Assembly: GCA_031262785.1 (NCBI GenBank)
Contig: JAISHB010000110.1
Location: 1-40,078, forward strand
From: Prevotellaceae bacterium
GTDB taxonomy: Bacteria; Bacteroidota; Bacteroidia; Bacteroidales; Bacteroidaceae
DNA length: 40,078 bases
Direction: 5' to 3'
The translations under genes were made by a program, and so were the position numbers. Positions 34,925-40,078 of the stretch are shown piece after piece. The notes under the pieces are model-generated. The model was not told where the DNA came from, searched no databases, and saw nothing but the letters and a program-made list of their open reading frames with translations. Every line of letters begins with the position of its first letter. Positions within the stretch are counted from its first letter, which is position 1.

Positions 34925-35620
34925 TTAATTAGAGCAGCCGCAGAGCAGCGATTGAAGGTAGAAACCGATTACCACTGCCATGAAACCCAACACGATGAGG
35001 GTCGAGTAGATATTGGAAATCACTTTCCAACGACCAATCCACACCTTATTATTCCATCCCAGCGTTTGCATGGCGCTCCAGAAACCGTGCGTCAGGTGGA
35101 ACCAAAGCGCAGCCAGCCAAATGAGATACAGCACCACGAAGACCGGATTGCTAAAAGTTCGACGGATGTGATAGATGCCATTGGTTACATAGGTTGTATC
35201 AACGTCATAACCCAACTTATGCATCACCTCGGGAAGCTGCATGTTACACCAAAAATCGAGGAAGTGCAGGCCGATGCCGATGATCACAATCAAACCGAGC
35301 ACCAGCATGTTTTGCGAGGCCCACTCAACGGTTTTAGGCGTGCTGGTGACGGCGTAGTGTTGGTTGCCGCGTGCCCGACGGTTTTGCATCGTCAGCCAGA
35401 AGGCATAGATGATGTGAACCACAAACAAGAAGGCGAGTGCTCCCGTTGCCGCCAATGCATACCAGTTGGCCCCTAAGAATTCACAAATGGCATTGTATCC
35501 GTCGGCGGATATCAGTGCCACCAAGTTCATTGCCATGTGAAAGGTGAGGAACAAGATAAGGGCAACGCCGGTAACGCTCATCACCACTTTCCGTCCTACA
35601 GAAGAATTACATAACCACAT
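34925..35620 (-). CDS. frdC: Fumarate reductase/succinate dehydrogenase cytochrome b subunit
   Basis: The product has 231 residues with five membrane helices, at about 13-35, 55-78, 104-124, 158-180 and 203-224. Histidines in helices (His28, His69, His119, His175, His178) are suitable ligands for the two b hemes of the single-subunit (type B) anchor. It receives electrons from menaquinol and anchors FrdA and FrdB. It is the first gene of the operon, with frdA starting 27 bp after its stop and a consensus promoter at 35696-35726. Confidence 0.92.
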   Translation of the reverse strand: MWLCNSSVGRKVVMSVTGVALILFLTFHMAMNLVALISADGYNAICEFLGANWYALAATGALAFLFVVHIIYAFWLTMQNRRARGNQHYAVTSTPKTVEWASQNMLVLGLIVIIGIGLHFLDFWCNMQLPEVMHKLGYDVDTTYVTNGIYHIRRTFSNPVFVVLYLIWLAALWFHLTHGFWSAMQTLGWNNKVWIGRWKVISNIYSTLIVLGFMAVVIGFYLQSLLCGCSN

Positions 35621-35680
35621 AATGGATTGAATTAAAGTATATTTAATAATGATAGATTGCTCGCCTTAAAGAGTGTATCT

Positions 35681-35700
35681 TTTTGCATTTCCGTGCAAAA
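35681..35700. promoter_or_regulatory. Operator-like inverted repeat at the frd promoter
   Basis: TTTTGCA (35681-35687) and TGCAAAA (35694-35700) form a perfect inverted repeat around TTTCCG. It overlaps the -7 element and the predicted start of transcription, a position where a bound protein would block initiation. A separate small hairpin, AAAGA/TCTTT, lies next to it in the leader. Confidence 0.4.
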
Positions 35701-35726
35701 TTAGGTCAAATATGCGAAGTCGCAAA
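35696..35726 (-). promoter_or_regulatory. Consensus promoter of frdCAB
   Basis: On the minus strand TTTG (35726-35723), a 19-base spacer and TAATTTTG (35703-35696) match the Bacteroidota vegetative promoter (TTTG, 19-21 bases, TAnnTTTG) at every fixed position. The leader to the frdC start is about 70 bases. It lies just past the dprA stop codon, so frdCAB is transcribed independently of dprA. Confidence 0.8.
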
Positions 35727-35730
35727 CGGA

Positions 35731-36849
35731 TTAGGGAAATAATTCCATCCGGATACGGAAGGTGCCTCCGGCCAGTGCACGCACGATACCGTTCATCTCC
35801 ATTTCGAAGAGCAGGGCACTGATGCGATGGATGGGAATGTTCGTCTCCACGGCCAGTTCGTTGATATGCATCTCGCCCCGTCGCGACAGCAGCGCGGCCA
35901 CCTGTTGCTCTTCGGGAGTGAGCGATGGAAAGGAGGGGGATTGCACGGGTTTGGGGGGAACGTCCCAGTTCATGGCCTGCACAAACTCTTCGGCCGACTG
36001 CAGCAGGATGGCCTTGTTGGAGCGTATCAGGTTGTTGCATCCCCTCGAGGTGGCATCGTCGGTGCGTCCGGGCACGGCAAAACATTCGCGGTGATAGCCG
36101 CCCGCCAGGTCGGCCGTGATGAGTGAACCTCCCTTGACATCCGATTCCACCACGATGGTGGCGTCGCTCATGCCGGCCACAATGCGGTTGCGACTGATGA
36201 AGTTGTAGCGCTCGGGCACACTCTGGCTCATATATTCGGTGAGCAGGCCGCCCGTTTGCAACATCTCCACGGCGGTGCGCCGGTGGGTGGCGGGATAGAT
36301 GCGGTCTAAACCGTGCGCCAGGATGGCCACGGTAGCCAACCGGTGCTGGAGTGCGGCGCGGTGCGAGAGAATATCGATGCCGTAGGCCAGTCCGCTCACC
36401 ACCAGCACATCGGGAAGAAATGCCTGCAAATCGCGCAGGAAATCGTCGCAAAACCGACGGCCGTAGTCGGTAGCCCGACGGGTGCCCACCATGCTGACCA
36501 CGTGTAGTCGGTTGAGGTTGGCCGCTCCTTTATAAAAGAGGAAGACGGGGGCATCCTCACACATTCGCAGGCGGGAGGGATAGCGCTCGTCGGCAAGGGT
36601 GAGGCATTCGATGCCGTTCTTTTCGGCAAACTCCAGCTCGCGCCGGGCACGGGCAAAGGCTTCGTCGTTTTCAAGGGCGGCGACTATCGAAGCCGACAAG
36701 TGGGGGATGCGTTCGGGCAGCTCCTTGCGCAGGCGGAATACGTCGGCGGCGCTACCGATTTCGTCAATTAAGCGCTTGGCGCTGATCTTGCCCACTCCTT
36801 GGCAGAGGGTAAGGGCCATGCTGCAGATTCGTTCGTCATTGCTGATCAT
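35731..36849 (-). CDS. dprA: DNA-processing protein DprA
   Basis: The product has 372 residues. The N-terminal helix-hairpin region (CQGVGKISAKRLIDEIG) precedes the Rossmann-type core: MVGTRRATDYG (120-130), VVSGLAYGIDILSHRAAL (150-167), HGLDRIYPATHR, then PERYNFISRNRIVAGMSD (212-229) and KGGSLITADLAG. A C-terminal winged helix follows from about 300 (LTPEEQQVAALLSRRG, HINELAVETNIPIHRISALL). DprA loads RecA on incoming single-stranded DNA during natural transformation and is kept in many non-competent bacteria. It is the last gene of a minus-strand cluster with a U32-family gene and a thioesterase gene. Confidence 0.95.
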   Translation of the reverse strand: MISNDERICSMALTLCQGVGKISAKRLIDEIGSAADVFRLRKELPERIPHLSASIVAALENDEAFARARRELEFAEKNGIECLTLADERYPSRLRMCEDAPVFLFYKGAANLNRLHVVSMVGTRRATDYGRRFCDDFLRDLQAFLPDVLVVSGLAYGIDILSHRAALQHRLATVAILAHGLDRIYPATHRRTAVEMLQTGGLLTEYMSQSVPERYNFISRNRIVAGMSDATIVVESDVKGGSLITADLAGGYHRECFAVPGRTDDATSRGCNNLIRSNKAILLQSAEEFVQAMNWDVPPKPVQSPSFPSLTPEEQQVAALLSRRGEMHINELAVETNIPIHRISALLFEMEMNGIVRALAGGTFRIRMELFP

Positions 36850-36878
36850 AGGTGAGATAAGTCTGTTTATAAGTCTGT

Positions 36879-37286
36879 TTATGAGAGATAGGGTGCAAAG
36901 AGCGCGTCAAACTCCCGGCCGTCGCTCAGCCGTCCGTCGATGACAAACACGGTCTCGACTACGGCCGTGACGGCCAGTTTTCCATCGCTCTTGCGGTAAA
37001 TGTCTTGATAGAATACATACTTGATGCGCTCGCGGCGGACGTAGAGTTTGCTGACAAACTCATCGCCGCTCTTGAGCGACTGTTTGAAGCGCATGCTGAT
37101 GGCCGAGACCACCGAATCGATGCCGCGGGCGTGCCATGCGGCAAAGTTGGCGCCGGTGGAGGCCAGAAACTCGTGGCGCGTGTGCTCGAGGTAGTGTTGG
37201 TAGTTGGCGTTGTTGACAATGCCTTGCAGGTCGCACTCGTAGTCGCGCACCTTCAGGGTGAGTTCGTAGCGGTAGGGCTTGTTCAT
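36879..37286 (-). CDS. Acyl-CoA thioesterase, 4-hydroxybenzoyl-CoA thioesterase (YbgC-like) family
   Basis: The product has 135 residues forming a single hotdog fold. The catalytic signature is CDLQGIVNNANYQHYLEHTR, with the likely nucleophile/base Asp19 and the conserved Gly and Asn residues after it, as in YbgC. It would hydrolyse acyl-CoA thioesters in the cytoplasm; chain-length preference cannot be told. It is placed 18 bp after the U32-family gene and 29 bp before dprA, so it is probably cotranscribed with both. Confidence 0.88.
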   Translation of the reverse strand: MNKPYRYELTLKVRDYECDLQGIVNNANYQHYLEHTRHEFLASTGANFAAWHARGIDSVVSAISMRFKQSLKSGDEFVSKLYVRRERIKYVFYQDIYRKSDGKLAVTAVVETVFVIDGRLSDGREFDALFAPYLS

Positions 37287-37304
37287 GGGGTGAAAATCGG
37301 GGAG

Positions 37305-38579
37305 TTAGGAAAGACCTTTGAATTGTTTGAGTTCGGCTGTCGAAACCAATTTGTAGAGCTTATCGGAGGGGCGTATCTTGTCGCACTTCATGGAGAAATG
37401 CTCGCCTTGATGCACGGTATCGACAGCTGTTAAATCAACCCGCGCCTCCTCCAGCGTGGCATAGAGGGCGCCGGTGGTGGGGCCGGTGATCAGCAGCTTG
37501 TCACCCACGTGCAAGGGGGCTGCTTCCACCAAAAACTCGGCCACCCCCAGACGGGAGAAGTATTTGATGCCCTTGCCCACATAGATTTTTCGCTCGGTGG
37601 CAGCCGATCCGTAGTGATGCGTCCACTCACCCAAGGGCTGTCCCAAATAGTAGCCGTCCCAAAAGCCACGGTTGAAGACCGACTGCAGACGCACCGTCCA
37701 CTCGTCGATGCGCCGGCTGTTGTAACTACCGTCGAAACAGGCTGCGAGGGCCTCTTTGTAGCACTCGGTGACGGTGCGCACATAGTCGGCACCACGGGCG
37801 CGCCCCTCTATCTTGAAGACACGCACGCCGGCATCTATCAGCTTATTGAGAAAATGAATGGTCTTGAGGTCTTTGGGCGACATAATGTAGGGATTGGTCA
37901 CCTCCAGCTCCGCACCGGTTTCGGCATCGCGCACCGTGTAGGAGCGTCGGCACACCTGCATGCAGGCGCCGCGGTTGGCCGAGTGGTTCATTTGGTGCAA
38001 CGAGAGGTAACATTTGCCCGAGACGGCCATGCAGAGCGCCCCGTGGCAGAACATCTCGAGGCGCACCAACTCTCCGCGGGGGCCGCAGATGTGCTCTTCC
38101 ACAATGTGGCGGTGTATCCGGGCCACCTGCTCGAGATTGAGTTCGCGCGCCAGCACCACCACGTCGGCAAACTGTGCATAGAAGCGGAGTGCCTCGATGT
38201 TGGAGATGTTGAGCTGCGTGGAGAGGTGCACCTCCTGCCCCACCTCTCGGGCATAGCACATCACCGCCACGTCGGAGGCAATGATGGCCGAGATACCCGC
38301 CGCCTTGGCCGCATCCACCATGGTGCGCATCAGGGGCAGGTCGCTGTCGTAGAGAATGGTGTTGAGGGTGAGGTAGGTTTTCACCCCGTGGGCGCGGCAC
38401 GTTTGGGCTATCTCGCGCAAATCGTCGAGTGTGAAGGCGCTGGCCGAACGGGCGCGCATGTTGAGGCTCTCAATGCCGAAATAGATGGCATCGGCTCCTG
38501 CTTGCAGGGCGGCGGCGAGCGATTCGCGCGAACCTACGGGCGCCATCACTTCAAAATCGGTGGGGATTAGCTTGTTCAT
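37305..38579 (-). CDS. U32-family peptidase-like protein (RlhA/TrhP-type)
   Basis: With the start at 38579 the product has 424 residues. The ATG at 38597 is less likely because the -7 box at 38606-38613 would leave it almost without a leader. The N terminus is FEVMAPVGSRESLAAALQAG, then ADAIYFGI. The U32 signature is complete: EMFCHGALCMAVSGKCYLS (from about 175) and NRGACMQVCRRSY (about 202-214), with Cys183, Cys190, Cys206 and Cys210 as probable metal or Fe-S ligands. Characterised relatives RlhA and TrhP hydroxylate cytidine in 23S rRNA or uridine in tRNA rather than acting as proteases. Which of these roles applies here is not clear. It is the first gene of the U32-thioesterase-dprA cluster. 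Confidence 0.88.
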   Translation of the reverse strand: MNKLIPTDFEVMAPVGSRESLAAALQAGADAIYFGIESLNMRARSASAFTLDDLREIAQTCRAHGVKTYLTLNTILYDSDLPLMRTMVDAAKAAGISAIIASDVAVMCYAREVGQEVHLSTQLNISNIEALRFYAQFADVVVLARELNLEQVARIHRHIVEEHICGPRGELVRLEMFCHGALCMAVSGKCYLSLHQMNHSANRGACMQVCRRSYTVRDAETGAELEVTNPYIMSPKDLKTIHFLNKLIDAGVRVFKIEGRARGADYVRTVTECYKEALAACFDGSYNSRRIDEWTVRLQSVFNRGFWDGYYLGQPLGEWTHHYGSAATERKIYVGKGIKYFSRLGVAEFLVEAAPLHVGDKLLITGPTTGALYATLEEARVDLTAVDTVHQGEHFSMKCDKIRPSDKLYKLVSTAELKQFKGLS

Positions 38580-38605
38580 GGTGGAAAATTGCTTCAAAAC
38601 GGAGG

Positions 38606-38613
38606 CAAATGTA
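38606..38613 (-). promoter_or_regulatory. -7 promoter element for the U32 gene cluster
   Basis: Minus-strand TACATTTG is a perfect TAnnTTTG, 26 bp before the ATG at 38579. A -33 element is not obvious. Confidence 0.5.
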
Positions 38614-38632
38614 CGTAAATCTAAGAGATCAT

Positions 38633-40078
38633 CTATCTATTGATTTCCTGAATGATTCGGCACGCCTTTCCTGTTTTGTCTACGCCTTCCAATACCACCG
38701 TCTCCGCCTGTTCACTGTCGGGCGTGTAGTAGGTGAGGGTGGCTTTTCCTTCCGCATCCAATTGAACGGCGGGATTCCAGTAAATGGTGTTCCGTTTGTC
38801 GGCCTTGGAGCTATTTTTAGTTTGGGGCGTATCATACTTAGGGGCATAGAACTCAACCTCATCACTATATCCCAACGGCGGCGTGTAGAGCATGAAATTC
38901 TTGGGTGTTTCTCTCGGGTATTGCTCTTGCTTCATCACAACAGCCAAGGCAACTCCTCCATTCAAATTGGCCATGAGTGCATCCATTCCGCCTAATAGTT
39001 TAATAGATTCCACCTCTTCACCGCGCAACATCTCCAGAATGTAGGTCACATCCGTCCCTGAATAGACCCGATCTTCCAACACTAAGTTTACGGTCGTTCT
39101 GTATCTATAGCTGTATATGAATGTGCCACCCTCTCCCGTCATAAGCTCTAAACCTGGAAATCGCATCATAGCTGCTTGAAAAGCGGTTTGTGCTCCCATC
39201 CTTTTAATATCGATGTCGGTAATGGTGGGCGTGTTGATACTGCCACTATAAATGGTTCGGTTAGCCATTCTGTTGCGTTGGGCGGTGACTAACACCTCTT
39301 TTAGATTATACACCCGTTCACCGCCGTCAACAAAGTATTGCTCACGGGCAGCGGCCAGATAGTCCGGCGTCTTAATCAGAATATTCTCTTTACTAAAGAC
39401 ACCTTTGCGTTGCGGTGTAGGAAAGATAAGGCTGTCCATTTCAATTCCTACTTTATTCGATCCTTTCTGAGTATGCGCCTGCATGATAAACGGACTACCA
39501 TCTGGATAAATAGTGCTAAACAGGAAGCGTCCATTCAAGTCGGTGGTGTCGGTGAGTACGGCGCGATTTCTTGGATTAATTAACGTAACGGTTCCGGACT
39601 TCACATCCCCTCCCCAAAGACCTTCTACGTGACCGCTAATAATCTGTCCTTCTTCCATATAATACTTGATAGGCTGGGGGGCGAGTTTGGTTACGTTGGT
39701 AATGTGATGGCGGCGCCAACCGTGGGTCATCATGACCAAATCGAGGTGGCGCAAGGTCTTGCTCTCTTGATTAAGGAAGTAGTAACCCGGGTTCTCAATG
39801 TATCCTTTCAGGTCGGAGGTTAATAGCAGATTGGAAAGGATGTTGTCCGCTAAACTGTCCGGCTGTACCGTTGCCCGGTTGGTTACGCTAATGGAGAAGT
39901 TTCCTTCTATGGGCAAGCCTTCCAAGTCTTTGGCCGAGAGTTGAAGCGTCACCTTCTCGCGGGCACCGTAACTGGGTTTATCCGTAGTAATTGCCAGCCT
40001 ATGCGGTACTTGGTCGGGAATGAACAAAAGTCGCTCGCTCAGCACATTACCAAGTCCATCTACTAACATGAAGTGCGC
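38633..40078 (-). CDS. C-terminal part of a macroglobulin-like protein with TonB-plug domain (5' truncated)
   Basis: The frame is open to the window edge, so the start is missing; 481 residues are visible. The order is: an MG2-like beta domain (ITTDKPSYGAREKVTLQLSA), a MMTHGWRRHHI region, a carboxypeptidase-regulatory-like domain (GQIISGHVEGLWGGDVKSG, then TTDLNGRFLF), a TonB-receptor plug-like domain (YNLKEVLVTAQRN, FPGLELMTGEGG, MLRGEEVESIKLLGG) and a terminal beta domain (DAEGKATLTYYTPDSEQAETV). The protein ends there with no beta-barrel, so it is not a transporter by itself. Such proteins are common in Bacteroidota and are probably exported, but their function is not known. The stop is 20 bp upstream of the U32-cluster -7 box. 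Confidence 0.8.
   Translation of the reverse strand, partial: AHFMLVDGLGNVLSERLLFIPDQVPHRLAITTDKPSYGAREKVTLQLSAKDLEGLPIEGNFSISVTNRATVQPDSLADNILSNLLLTSDLKGYIENPGYYFLNQESKTLRHLDLVMMTHGWRRHHITNVTKLAPQPIKYYMEEGQIISGHVEGLWGGDVKSGTVTLINPRNRAVLTDTTDLNGRFLFSTIYPDGSPFIMQAHTQKGSNKVGIEMDSLIFPTPQRKGVFSKENILIKTPDYLAAAREQYFVDGGERVYNLKEVLVTAQRNRMANRTIYSGSINTPTITDIDIKRMGAQTAFQAAMMRFPGLELMTGEGGTFIYSYRYRTTVNLVLEDRVYSGTDVTYILEMLRGEEVESIKLLGGMDALMANLNGGVALAVVMKQEQYPRETPKNFMLYTPPLGYSDEVEFYAPKYDTPQTKNSSKADKRNTIYWNPAVQLDAEGKATLTYYTPDSEQAETVVLEGVDKTGKACRIIQEINR

Overview
The window looks like a chromosomal segment of a Bacteroidales (phylum Bacteroidota) anaerobe. The evidence is a SusC/SusD outer-membrane pair, a barrel-less TonB-plug protein, Bacteroidota-type promoters (-7 element TAnnTTTG), a five-helix diheme-type FrdCAB, a DUF6261-like protein and large secreted pectin enzymes. 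The genus cannot be fixed from the sequence alone. No rRNA, tRNA, CRISPR array, transposase, integrase or phage gene was seen.

Layout. (1) 1-7121, plus strand: the tail of a surface lipoprotein-like gene, a fasciclin-domain lipoprotein, SusC and SusD, closed by a strong terminator; the ligand is unknown. (2) 7295-9698: a VanZ-like membrane protein diverging from prfA-pyrF. (3) 9745-14203: a secreted flavin split-barrel protein, a membrane-anchored MutS-family ATPase (minus), an HD phosphohydrolase, a 42-bp tandem-repeat patch and a B3/B4-domain protein. (4) 14200-20429: a GH78 alpha-L-rhamnosidase (minus) diverging from a two-gene unit made of a periplasmic-sensor histidine kinase and a 5'-nucleotidase lipoprotein. 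(5) 20539-22714: a DUF6261-like gene, then about 800 bp without a believable gene, packed with 42-bp tandem repeats and a nested inverted-repeat island that runs into the 3' end of an O6-methylguanine methyltransferase gene. (6) 22853-27628: a giant pectate lyase-pectin methylesterase fusion. (7) 27901-32095: a trimeric NAD-linked [FeFe] hydrogenase (order B-A-C), convergent with frdCAB fumarate reductase on the minus strand. (8) 35731-38579, minus: a U32 protein, a thioesterase and dprA. (9) 38633-40078, minus: the C-terminal part of a TonB-plug/macroglobulin-like protein.

How the genes work together. The GH78 and PL1-CE8 enzymes suggest use of pectin or rhamnogalacturonan. Hydrogenase and fumarate reductase, side by side, are two anaerobic electron sinks (H2 and succinate). 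The most unusual DNA is non-coding: two tandem arrays that both have a 42-bp period, and the nested palindrome island at 21769-22109, which sits inside one of them. This is the best candidate here for an undescribed repeat element, although nothing in the window proves a function.
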